NCBI RefSeq assembly: GCF_026340655.1
Contig: NZ_JAPEOZ010000001.1
Location: 2,790,001 to 2,854,000, forward strand
Source: Streptomyces sp. NBC_01275
GTDB taxonomy: Bacteria > Actinomycetota > Actinomycetes > Streptomycetales > Streptomycetaceae
Reading direction: 5' to 3'
Length of the DNA stretch: 64,000 nt
The notes beneath the pieces were generated by a model. That model saw only the letters and a list, made by a program, of their open reading frames with translations, was not told the DNA's origin and made no database searches. The position numbers and the translations under genes were made by a program. Numbering within the stretch: the first letter of the stretch is position 1; every line of letters starts with the position of its first letter. This document shows, piece after piece, positions 19,661-27,442 of this stretch.

Positions 19661-20973
19661 CCCACGGGCTGTACATCTCCTTCTGGCTCCCCACCGTGGT
19701 GCTGGCCGCCGCCCTGGCGATCAAACTGCCCAGCATCCTCAAGCTGTGGCGGGACCCGCTGCTGCGCGCCGTCGGCGGTCTGCTGCTGTTCGCCTGCGCG
19801 GTGTTCGTCTTCGCCGCCCCGAAGACCATCGCCTGGACCAACCGGGTCACCGGCGTCCCGAACATCGCGGCTCCCTGGGTGTACTCCCTGCTCACCGCGC
19901 TCTCCGCGTCCTGGCTGCTGCTGATCATCGCCTGGCGCAACGGCCGCAGCGAGCGTTCGGCGCAGACCCGGCGTGCGACCCGGTGGGTCGTCTCGGTGTA
20001 CGCGGGCGTGGTCGTCGCGCTGTGGGTGCTGTTCGCGCTCGCCGACGTGCCCGTGGAACAGATCCGCAACCTGGACACCTACTACGCCAACACGCCGTAC
20101 ATGCGCGAGGAGATCCTGCTCTACCTGCTCGCGCACACGGTGGCCTGCTCGGTGACGGCCCGGCTCATCTGGAACTGGAGCCGCACCGACGGCCTGGACG
20201 CCTGGCTGCGCTGGGGGCTGAGGTTCCTGGGGGCCGGCTATGTCACGAACCTGGTGTTCAGCGCGGCCAAGCTCACGGCCGTGGCCGCCCGTTGGACCGG
20301 GCACGACCTGGACTGGCTCAACACGAACATCGCCCCGTCGGCCGCCTGCATCGCCGCCACCCTGGTGGCGATCGGGTTCATCGTCCCGCACGCCGGCCAG
20401 TACCTCCAGGAGCGCTGGCGCGTCCGCTGTCGGCACCGCGGTCTGAAGCCCCTGTCCCGGCTGATGCGGACCGTCACCGGCGGGCGCGAGCCGTTCGGCC
20501 TGCGCGCCACCCCGGAGCTGCGGCTGATCCGCCGCGAGACGTTCATCCGGGACGCGCTTCTGCAACTGGCCCGCCACCTCGACGACGACCTGCGCACCCG
20601 GTCCTACGACGCGGCCGTCGTCCTCGGTTTCGAGCGCGGCCGGGCGCAGGCTCTCGCGGCGGCGGTGACGCTGCTGGACGCGGTCGCGGCGGCCGAGGCC
20701 GTGAAGACCGCCCAGACCGCCCAGGCCGCCCAAGCCGCCCAAGCCGTCGGCGGGGTCGCCGCCACCGGGAAACGACCGCCGGAAGGGGCCGGGGAAGGGT
20801 CTGCGGACGGAGCCTCGCACTCCGAGCGCGCCGCCTCCCCGTCCGGCCCGGACACCACCTACCTTCTGCGGGAGATCCAGGCCGTGTCCGAAGTCCTTCG
20901 CCGTCCCGACGACATCCAGGCGGTCCGCGCCCGCGCGACCGCCCCGGCAGAGAGCATCTCCGCGCATGAGTGA
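19657..20973 (+). CDS. MAB_1171c family membrane protein (putative transporter)
   Basis: A 438-residue protein. Residues 1-265 hold seven or eight hydrophobic helices (LPTVVLAAALAIKLPSIL, AVGGLLLFACAVFVFA, WVVSVYAGVVVALWVLFALA, IAPSAACIAATLVAIGFIVP). The C-terminal ~170 residues are cytoplasmic and contain an Ala/Thr/Gln repeat (KTAQTAQAAQAAQAV). The GTG start overlaps the stop of the protease-like gene by three bases; its end overlaps the next gene by eight. The family name comes from mycobacteria, and a transport role is only a guess. The neighbouring protease suggests that they sense or process something together at the membrane. Confidence 0.75.
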   Translation: MTHGLYISFWLPTVVLAAALAIKLPSILKLWRDPLLRAVGGLLLFACAVFVFAAPKTIAWTNRVTGVPNIAAPWVYSLLTALSASWLLLIIAWRNGRSERSAQTRRATRWVVSVYAGVVVALWVLFALADVPVEQIRNLDTYYANTPYMREEILLYLLAHTVACSVTARLIWNWSRTDGLDAWLRWGLRFLGAGYVTNLVFSAAKLTAVAARWTGHDLDWLNTNIAPSAACIAATLVAIGFIVPHAGQYLQERWRVRCRHRGLKPLSRLMRTVTGGREPFGLRATPELRLIRRETFIRDALLQLARHLDDDLRTRSYDAAVVLGFERGRAQALAAAVTLLDAVAAAEAVKTAQTAQAAQAAQAVGGVAATGKRPPEGAGEGSADGASHSERAASPSGPDTTYLLREIQAVSEVLRRPDDIQAVRARATAPAESISAHE

Positions 20974-22408
20974 AGACCCCACCCCCGCCAGAACCGCCGT
21001 AGTCCTGGGGGGATCCCACACCGGCATGCTCGCGGCCCGGGCCCTGTCCGGCCTCGCCGACCGGGTCGTCGTCGTCGAGCGGGACGTACTGCCCGACGGC
21101 CCCGCGCCCCGCAAGGGCCTGCCGCAGGCGCGCCACGCCCACATGCTGTGGTCGGGCGGGGTGCGGGCGGTGACGGAGCTGCTGCCGGGCGTCGCCGACG
21201 CGCTCCGGGACGTCGGGGCGCGCCGACTGCCGGTCACCACGGACATGGTCGTCATGGGCTCCCGCGGCTGGTTCCGCCGCTGGCCCGAGTCCCACCACGT
21301 GATCCTGGCCGGACGGGACCTGCTGGACGCGACGATCCGCGCGCAGGTCCTCGCGGACGAGCGGGTCGAACTGCTCGACGGGGTCGAGGTGTTGGGGCTG
21401 GAGGGGAACGCGGGGGCGGTGACGGGCGTACGGGTCCGCAGCAGCCGTAGGCACACGACGGACGCCCCTGGGTCCGGCGTCGGCGACGACGGTGTCCGGG
21501 TCGTCGAGGCGGGGCTGGTCGTCGACGCGACGGGGCGGGGCTCCGGGGCGTCCCGGTGGCTGACGGAGCTGGGGCTGCCTGCGGTGGAGCGGCGCGAGGT
21601 CGACTCCGGTCTGGCGTACGCGAGTCGGCTCTACCTCGCCCCCGAACAGGCGCGCTCCGGCTACCCGATCGTCAACGTCCAGCCCGACCCCCGGGACGGC
21701 CGGCCGGGCCGGGCGGGCTTTCTGCTGCCCATCGAGGACGGCCGCTGGATCGTCACCCTCAACGGCAGCCGCGGCGGCGAGCCCTCCGCCGCCGAGGACG
21801 ACTTCGTCCGCTTCGCCCGCGAGGAGCTGCGCCACCCGATCATCGGCGAACTCCTCGAACGGGCCGAGCCGTTGTCCGACGTGGCGTACACCCGGACCAC
21901 CCTCAACCGCCGCCACTTCTACGAGCGGATGCCGGCCTGGCCCGAGAACTTCACCGTCCTCGGCGACGCCCTCGCCGCCTTCAACCCGCTTTACGGCCAC
22001 GGCCTCGCCGTCGCCGCCCAGAGCGCCCTGTCCCTGCGGGACGTCGTACGACGGCACGGCTGGGGCGTGCCCGGGCTGTCCCGTCGGCTCCAGAAGGCGG
22101 TGGCCCGGCCGGTCGGCGCGGCCTGGGACCTCGCGGTCGGCCAGGACGTCTTCTACCCGGGCGCGACGGAGAACGGCCCCACGCTCCGCGACCGCCTCGT
22201 CTCCGCGTACGTCGGCCGCCTCATGCTCACCGCCACCGGCAACGGCCGTATCGCCCGCCGCGTGACGGACGTGACCTCCCTGGAACGGGGAGCGGAGGTC
22301 CTGCTGACCCCGTCCGTCCTCCTGGCAGCGGCGGCGGGCCCCCTCAAACCCCCGCTCACCGCACCACCGCTGACCGTCGAGGAACTCAAGCGGGCAGGGT
22401 TGCAGTAG
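20966..22408 (+). CDS. FAD-dependent oxidoreductase/monooxygenase
   Basis: A 480-residue flavoprotein. The N-terminal FAD motif is VVLGGSHTGMLAARALSGLADRVVVVERD, and the second FAD contact is FTVLGDALAAFNPLYGHGLAVAAQSAL with the GD motif. This is the layout of group A flavin monooxygenases and of related halogenase-like or geranylgeranyl-reductase-like enzymes. The substrate is unknown. The ATG overlaps the previous gene by eight bases, so this is the third gene of a tightly coupled operon. Confidence 0.82.
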   Translation: MSEDPTPARTAVVLGGSHTGMLAARALSGLADRVVVVERDVLPDGPAPRKGLPQARHAHMLWSGGVRAVTELLPGVADALRDVGARRLPVTTDMVVMGSRGWFRRWPESHHVILAGRDLLDATIRAQVLADERVELLDGVEVLGLEGNAGAVTGVRVRSSRRHTTDAPGSGVGDDGVRVVEAGLVVDATGRGSGASRWLTELGLPAVERREVDSGLAYASRLYLAPEQARSGYPIVNVQPDPRDGRPGRAGFLLPIEDGRWIVTLNGSRGGEPSAAEDDFVRFAREELRHPIIGELLERAEPLSDVAYTRTTLNRRHFYERMPAWPENFTVLGDALAAFNPLYGHGLAVAAQSALSLRDVVRRHGWGVPGLSRRLQKAVARPVGAAWDLAVGQDVFYPGATENGPTLRDRLVSAYVGRLMLTATGNGRIARRVTDVTSLERGAEVLLTPSVLLAAAAGPLKPPLTAPPLTVEELKRAGLQ

Positions 22409-22720
22409 CGGGCGACCGGACCGCTGGGCAGCACCCGGTCGGGGGACGGCTCGGGGCGAAGCCCCACCCGGTCGAGGGACGACACGGGGCGGCGGGGTAG
22501 TCCGGTCGAGGGACGCCCCGGCCGCCGAGACGCCCACGCCCGGGGACGCCCCCGGCGACGAAACCGCCCAGCCGCCGGGTCAGGCAGAACAGCCCCGCCA
22601 GCGGGGCGACCCGGTGGCGGGGCAGATTGGTTGGCGGCACAAACCAGTTGGCGGGGCGGTTCCGGTCGGCGGGCTCCTCAGCCCGGAATCGACAGCCCGG
22701 AATCGACAGCCCGAAGTCGT
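22409..22720. repeat. Gene-free stretch with short repeats
   Basis: No coding region is supported here. It holds three copies of ccggtcgRgggacg (22435-22448, 22468-22481, 22502-22515) spaced 33-34 bases apart, a small hairpin GGGGC-GAA-GCCCC (22453-22465) that may terminate the FAD gene, and two exact 14-bp copies of agcccggaatcgac (22680-22707) with a third degraded copy running into the stop of the convergent lactonase gene. Confidence 0.6.
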
Positions 22721-23581
22721 TCAGCCCTTGAACGCGGGTTGGGGCAGGCCCTTGCCCGCGTTCGGGACCACCAGGAGGGAGCCCGCCACCGGGTGGGGGG
22801 CGGTCAGGCCGACTCGGGCGGTGGTGACGTAGAGGTCGGTGAGGTCGGGGCCGCCGAAGGCGCAGGCCGTCACGCGGGGCGTCGGCAGGGAGATCACCCG
22901 GTCCAGCTCCCCCGCGGGCGTGTAGCGCCGTACCGCTCCCCCGTCCCACAGGGCCACCCACACGCAGCCGTCGGCGTCGACGGTGAGGCCGTCGGGGAAA
23001 CCGGCGCCGTCCTCGATCTCGACGAGGGGACGGCGGCCCGAGACCCGGCCCTGCGCGTCGTAGTCGAAGACGTCCACCCGACGGGTCGGGGAGTCGATGT
23101 AGTACATCAGCGAGTGGTCCGGGCTCCAGCCCGTGCCGTTGCTGACCGCGACGTCGTCGAGTATCACCTCGGCCGAGCCGTCCCCGGTGAGCCGGGACAG
23201 GGTGCCGCCGCCCGGGGCCTCGTCGTAGCGCATGGTGCCGGCCCACAGGGAGCCGTCGGGGGCCACGGCGGCGTCGTTGGCACGGCGGCCCGGCACGGGC
23301 TCGTGGCGCAGCCAGCGGAAACCGTCGTCGGGGTCCAACAGGCCCACCCCGTCACGGAGGTTGAGGACCAGGCCGCCGCCGACGCGGGGCTTGGCCGCGC
23401 CCACATGCTGGTCGGTCACCCGGACCGTACGACGGCCGCTCGACGGGTCGTAGCCGTGCAGGCGCGCGCCCAGGATGTCGAGCCAGAGCAGCCGGCCGGT
23501 CGCCGCGTCCCAGGTCGGCCCCTCGCCGAGGGTCGCCTCGGCGCGCACCGCCACCTCGTACGCCGTGCTGGTCGTCGTCAT
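22721..23581 (-). CDS. SMP-30/gluconolactonase-like sugar lactonase
   Basis: A 286-residue six-bladed beta-propeller of the SMP-30/LRE family, which hydrolyses aldonolactones with one bound metal ion. Motifs: EATLGEGPTWD with the metal-ligand Glu, NDAAVAPDGSLWAGTM, VAVSNGTGWSPDHSLMYYIDSPTRRVDVFDYD with Asn and Asp ligands, and FPDGLTVDADGCVWVALW. The start overlaps the stop of the IclR regulator (23578-23581), so both are one operon. Arabinonolactone, galactonolactone or gluconolactone are possible substrates. Confidence 0.88.
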   Translation of the reverse strand: MTTTSTAYEVAVRAEATLGEGPTWDAATGRLLWLDILGARLHGYDPSSGRRTVRVTDQHVGAAKPRVGGGLVLNLRDGVGLLDPDDGFRWLRHEPVPGRRANDAAVAPDGSLWAGTMRYDEAPGGGTLSRLTGDGSAEVILDDVAVSNGTGWSPDHSLMYYIDSPTRRVDVFDYDAQGRVSGRRPLVEIEDGAGFPDGLTVDADGCVWVALWDGGAVRRYTPAGELDRVISLPTPRVTACAFGGPDLTDLYVTTARVGLTAPHPVAGSLLVVPNAGKGLPQPAFKG

Positions 23582-24351
23582 GCCACGCTCCGGTAGCCCA
23601 GCAGCTCGGACAGCTCGGCAGCGCCCTTGGCCGCGAGCTGCTCCAGCTCGACGCGCCGCTCGTCGCTCCAGCGGATCATGGGCACGGAGATGGAGAGGGC
23701 GGCGACGACCTGCCCGGTGCGGTCGCGCACCGGGGCCGCCACGCAGCTGACGTCCGGGTTGGACTCGCGGTTCTCGACCGCGACGCCCCGCTCCCGGATC
23801 TCCACGAGGGCCTCGCGCAGCGCGTCCGGCTCGGTGATGCTGTTCGGGGTCATGCGCACGAGGTCGGCGTCGTCGGGGATCCGGGCGCTGAGCTCCGCCG
23901 GGGAGAGGGAGGCGAGCAGCATCTTGCCCACGGAGGTGCAGTGGGCGGGGAGCCGGCGACCGGCGGCGGAGACCATGCGCACCGCGTGCGTGGAGTCGAC
24001 CTTGGCGATGTAGATGACGTCCGTGCCCTCCAGGATCGCCACATGGACCGTCTCGTCGCAGGTCTCGGCGACGGTCCGGGCGACCTGCTGGCCCTCGGCG
24101 GCGAGGTCGAGCTGCTCGGCGTATCGGCTGCCGAGCTGGTACGGCCGTACCCCGAGGCGGTAGCGTCCGGGCTGTCCGGGCACCGGGACGATGTAGGACC
24201 GGGCGGCGAGCGTGGTCACCAGCTCGTGCACGGTGGTACGCGGCAGCTGGAGCCTGCGCACTATGTCGGGGGCGGAGAGCGAACCGTCCCCGTCGAGGAA
24301 GAGCTCGAGAATGTCGAGAGCTCGGGTCACGGCAGGTACGAGTCGTCCCAC
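23578..24351 (-). CDS. IclR family transcriptional regulator
   Basis: A 257-residue regulator. Residues 1-70 are the winged helix (VTRALDILELFLDGDGSLSAPDIVRRLQLPRTTVHELVTTL); residues ~80-250 are the GAF-like effector domain (RYAEQLDLAAEGQQVARTVAETCDETVH, LPAHCTSVGKMLLASL). The GTG start at 24351 lies behind a GGGAGGGGG ribosome site. It leads the operon with the SMP-30 lactonase, so the effector may be a sugar acid or lactone. Its own promoter carries the motif found upstream of the GH51 gene and the gene at 1010, which suggests autoregulation and a small sugar regulon. Confidence 0.9.
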   Translation of the reverse strand: MGRLVPAVTRALDILELFLDGDGSLSAPDIVRRLQLPRTTVHELVTTLAARSYIVPVPGQPGRYRLGVRPYQLGSRYAEQLDLAAEGQQVARTVAETCDETVHVAILEGTDVIYIAKVDSTHAVRMVSAAGRRLPAHCTSVGKMLLASLSPAELSARIPDDADLVRMTPNSITEPDALREALVEIRERGVAVENRESNPDVSCVAAPVRDRTGQVVAALSISVPMIRWSDERRVELEQLAAKGAAELSELLGYRSVA

Positions 24352-24386
24352 GACCGGCCCCCTCCCTTTAGTCGTCTCAGGTGCCC

Positions 24387-24425
24387 GTGTTCGATATTTC
24401 AACAGGCGATCGGCATGACGAACAC
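24387..24425 (+). promoter_or_regulatory. Copy C of the shared promoter motif, with inverted partner
   Basis: GTGTTCGATATTTC at 24387-24400 and the exact inverted half CGAACAC at 24419-24425. Half-site centres are 32 bp apart, about three DNA turns, which suits cooperative binding of dimers as known for IclR proteins. It lies 36 bases before the IclR start. Confidence 0.55.
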
Positions 24426-24492
24426 AGGCTATGCATAAGGCACTGCGGCGGGCAATGGTCGTGAAATGCGCGGGTGCGAGACGATGGGACGC

Positions 24493-25104
24493 ATGCCGAC
24501 CCCGAAACGCCTCGCCGGCTCCTTCACGCCTGTGGACTTCCAGTCCGTGCTGCTGCGCCGCATGGCCGACCACAACCCCGACCTGGTGGAGGACGCCCGC
24601 CATGAACTGGGCCTGTCCCTCGCCGACATGAGGGAGTCCAACAAGCGCTGGCAGGCCATGGTCCACTCCCCCCACGGGCGGGGGGCCGCCGCCCGCTACC
24701 GCTCCGTCCTGGGCGAACCGGAGTCCAGGACGCCCCGCCGCATCGGCGACCTCGACTGCGAGGCCTGGCTCTGGCCCCTGCCGCTGTGGCCCGACCTCCG
24801 CTTCGAGGTGCTCCTCGCCCCGAACGCCTCCGTCTGGAACGAATGGCTGGTCCGCGCCCCCGGAACCCCGCCGCCGCCCCTGACCACCCTGGCCGACCTC
24901 ACCCCCTGGTCCTGCACGGTCGACGAGGCCGCCCAGGCCTTCGCCCCGGCCCGCCCCCTGGAAGGCACGGCCCCCACCCGCTGGGGCCTGACCTTCACGG
25001 CCCCGGACGAACGGGGGACCCGGCGGGAGGTCGTCGCCGAGTTCACCTGGGGACTGCTGCAGCGGACGGAGATCAGACCCTGGGCGACGGCGGTCAGGCC
25101 GTAG
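24493..25104 (+). CDS. Hypothetical protein, 203 residues
   Basis: Not recognised. A soluble protein beginning MPTPKRLAGSFTPVDFQSVLLRRMADHNPDLVEDARHELGL, rich in Trp and Pro in its second half (CEAWLWPLPLWPDLRFEVLL, DLTPWSCTVDEAAQAF, LEGTAPTRWGLTF). ATG codons occur at 24466, 24484 and 24493; the last is taken because conserved-looking sequence begins there, but 24484 is equally possible. It is divergent from the IclR gene. Its stop codon is inside a 21-bp tandem repeat. Confidence 0.65.
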   Translation: MPTPKRLAGSFTPVDFQSVLLRRMADHNPDLVEDARHELGLSLADMRESNKRWQAMVHSPHGRGAAARYRSVLGEPESRTPRRIGDLDCEAWLWPLPLWPDLRFEVLLAPNASVWNEWLVRAPGTPPPPLTTLADLTPWSCTVDEAAQAFAPARPLEGTAPTRWGLTFTAPDERGTRREVVAEFTWGLLQRTEIRPWATAVRP

Positions 25105-25163
25105 CGGACGGCGGTCAGGCCGTAGCGGACGGCGGTCAGGCCGTAGCGGACGGCGGTCAGGCC
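25086..25163 (+). repeat. 21-bp tandem repeat, 3.7 copies
   Basis: Three exact copies at 25086-25106, 25107-25127 and 25128-25148, then 15 bases of a fourth. Each contains GCCGTAG, so the TAG stop of the upstream gene (25102-25104) is repeated. The array runs to the end of the convergent ATP-grasp gene. Confidence 0.9.
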
Positions 25164-26038
25164 CTGGGGGAGGCCGCCGCCGCGAGAATCGCCTCCACCA
25201 CCGCCGGCACCGACCCCGGGTGCAGGAACAGGAACAGGTTCGGCTCGACCAGTTCCAGTTCCATCACCCGCGGCTGACCGTCGTCCCCGTCCACCAGGTC
25301 GACCCGCGCGTACAGCAGCTCGGGCGCGTCCGGTACGGCGGCCAGGGCGCGCTCGGCCACGGCGAGTTCGGCCGGGGTCGGGGTCCAGGGCTCCAGACCG
25401 GGATGCGCGACCTTCTCCGCGTCGAAAGCCGTGCCGGGAGCCAGCACGGCGCGCTTGCGGCTGGCGTGCAGCAGGCGTCCGCCGAAGAACTGCAGGGCCC
25501 GCTCACCGGCGGTGTCGATGCCGCGCACATACGGCTGCACCATCGCGGTCAGCCCCTCCGCGTGCATCCGCGCGAGATGCCGTACGGCCGTGTCGTGCTG
25601 GTCGGGCGTGTAGCGGGCGGCGTAGCGCGCGCCGGCCCCGGAGGTGGGCTTGACGACGTACTCGTGGCCGTCGGGGAGGCCGGCCGGCTCGCCGGGCGCG
25701 AGGTAGCTCGTCGGCACGGTCGGCACCCCGGCCGCCGCCAGCTCGCCCAGGTACCGCTTGTCGGCGTTCCAGCGCACGACGGCGGCCGGGTTGGCCAGCC
25801 GGGTGACCGCGCCGGTCTTCTGCGCCCAGGCCGTGAACTCCTCCGCGCGCCAGCTGTAGTCCCAGGTGGAGCGGATGACGACGAGGTCGTAGGAGGCCCA
25901 GTCGACCTCGACGTCGTCCCAGAACACCCCGTCCGCCTCGGCCCCGGCCGCCGCCAGTGCCCGCAGCAGCACGGGAAGATCGTCGTCCTTGCCGGGCTCC
26001 GGCCGGGGGTCGTAGGTGGCAAGTGCGATGCGGGCCAC
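25157..26038 (-). CDS. ATP-grasp domain protein
   Basis: A 293-residue protein of the RimK-like ATP-grasp group, which joins a carboxylate to an amine or thiol using ATP. Visible are VIRSTWDYSWRAEEF, NADKRYLGELAAAGVPTVPT (start of the grasp fold), YVVKPTSGAGARYAARY (glycine-rich ATP loop), MVQPYVRGIDTAGERALQFFGGRLLHASRK and VMELELVEPNLFL with acidic and Asn metal ligands. GTG 26038 has GGAG eight bases before it. The partner substrate cannot be inferred; proteins like this occur singly in many Streptomyces genomes. Confidence 0.82.
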   Translation of the reverse strand: MARIALATYDPRPEPGKDDDLPVLLRALAAAGAEADGVFWDDVEVDWASYDLVVIRSTWDYSWRAEEFTAWAQKTGAVTRLANPAAVVRWNADKRYLGELAAAGVPTVPTSYLAPGEPAGLPDGHEYVVKPTSGAGARYAARYTPDQHDTAVRHLARMHAEGLTAMVQPYVRGIDTAGERALQFFGGRLLHASRKRAVLAPGTAFDAEKVAHPGLEPWTPTPAELAVAERALAAVPDAPELLYARVDLVDGDDGQPRVMELELVEPNLFLFLHPGSVPAVVEAILAAAASPRA

Positions 26039-26129
26039 TACGGGACTCCATTCTCGTACGTCCATCGCACATCTGTGCGTCTTTCCTACCCAGCAGGCTA
26101 ACCGCCGCCCCGGGACCCGGACACCGCGC

Positions 26130-26160
26130 TTGACCTTCCCCTTCGGGGAAGCCGCAGCAT
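26130..26160 (+). promoter_or_regulatory. MerR-type promoter with dyad in a 19-base spacer
   Basis: -35 TTGACC at 26130-26135, -10-like CAGCAT at 26155-26160, spacer 19 bases, filled by the perfect dyad CTTCCCCTTCGGGGAAG (26135-26151). An overlong spacer with a central dyad is the hallmark of promoters twisted open by MerR proteins. The predicted transcript start is within a few bases of the ATG at 26168, so the mRNA may be leaderless. Confidence 0.65.
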
Positions 26161-26167
26161 CTACGGC

Positions 26168-27298
26168 ATGCGGATGCTGACCATCGGGGCCTTCGCGCGG
26201 GCCTGCCGGCTGTCGCCGAAGGCGCTGCGCCTCTACGACGAGCTGGAACTGCTGCGACCCGCCCGGGTCGACCCGGACACCGGATACCGCTACTACGCCG
26301 TCGAGCAGCTGGAGCAGGCCCGGCTGGTGGCGTGGCTGCGGCGACTGGGGATGCCGCTGGCCCGGATCCGCGAGATCCGCGCCCTCGACGACCCCACGGC
26401 CGCCGCCCGCGAGATCCGCGCCTACTGGGCCCGGGTGGAGGCGGAGACGGCCGCACGACGGGATCTCGCCGCGTTCCTCGTGCACCACCTCTCGACCGCG
26501 AACACAGGCACACGACCAGGCACACACACAGTCGCGCACACAGGCACGAACACCGAAACGGACCTGTCCCGAAAGGACACCGCCATGCTGGAACTCCGTT
26601 ACGCCGCCCACTCCGACCGCGGGCTCGTCCGCCCCGCCAACCAGGACACGGCGTACGCCGGGGCGCGGCTGCTGGCCGTCGCCGACGGGTTCGGGCCGGC
26701 CGGCGGGCCCGCGAGCAGCGCCGCCGTCGAGGCGCTGAAGTTCCTCGACGCCGAGGAACCCCCGGCCGGGAGCGTGCTCAACCTGCTGGAGGACGCGGTA
26801 CGGGGTGCGACGGACGCCGTGCGGGACGTGGCCGACGGCACGGACGAGGTCGGCACCACGCTGACCGCGCTGCTGTGGACGGGCTCGCAGCTCGCGCTGG
26901 TCCATATCGGGGACTCGCGGGCGTACCTGCTGCGCGAGGGCGGCCTGTTCCGCATCACCCACGACCACACGGTCGTCCAGTCGCTGCTCGACGAGGGCCG
27001 GCTGACCCCGGAGGAGGCCGCCGCGCACCCCCAGCCCGCCCTGCTCCTCAAGGCCCTGTCCGGCGGCGCTCCCGCCGCCCCCGACCTGCGGCTGCAGGAG
27101 GCCCGCCCCGGCGACCGCTACCTCCTGTGCTCCGACGGCCTCCCGGCCGTGGTCCCGGACGCCGGCATCCGCACCCTCCTCACCGCCGCCCCGGCCCCCG
27201 ACGAAGCCGCCCGCTCCCTGGTCACCGCCGCGAATGACGCCGGCGGCCCGGACAACGTCACCTGCGTCGTGGCGGACGTGGTGGAGACGGCGGCCTGA
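26168..27298 (+). CDS. MerR-type DNA-binding domain fused to a PP2C-type protein phosphatase
   Basis: Residues 1-75 are a MerR helix-turn-helix (LTIGAFARACRLSPKALRLYDELELLRPARVDPDTGYRYY), followed by a dimerisation helix to about 115 and a Thr/Gly linker. Residues ~140-375 are a complete PPM/PP2C phosphatase: SDRGLVRPANQD, LLAVADGFG, VGTTLTALL, VHIGDSRAYLL, YLLCSDGL and GGPDNVTCVVAD carry the metal-binding Asp residues. One protein could thus sense a signal, remove phosphate from Ser/Thr and bind DNA. The linker is covered by a second ATG (26585), which might give a free phosphatase. No ribosome site lies before ATG 26168, in line with leaderless translation. Confidence 0.85.
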   Translation: MRMLTIGAFARACRLSPKALRLYDELELLRPARVDPDTGYRYYAVEQLEQARLVAWLRRLGMPLARIREIRALDDPTAAAREIRAYWARVEAETAARRDLAAFLVHHLSTANTGTRPGTHTVAHTGTNTETDLSRKDTAMLELRYAAHSDRGLVRPANQDTAYAGARLLAVADGFGPAGGPASSAAVEALKFLDAEEPPAGSVLNLLEDAVRGATDAVRDVADGTDEVGTTLTALLWTGSQLALVHIGDSRAYLLREGGLFRITHDHTVVQSLLDEGRLTPEEAAAHPQPALLLKALSGGAPAAPDLRLQEARPGDRYLLCSDGLPAVVPDAGIRTLLTAAPAPDEAARSLVTAANDAGGPDNVTCVVADVVETAA

Positions 27299-27442
27299 GA
27301 GGGGGTTTGGAGCTGCTGCCGCTGGAGTGCGTTGAAGGGCGCTCTGGTGAGTGGGGGTGAGCGTGCGTGTTGAGTGTCGTGTCGCGTGCCTCGGCGGTGG
27401 GATTGGTTCTCGGTGGGGAACTGACGTTCTTTCATCGAATGC

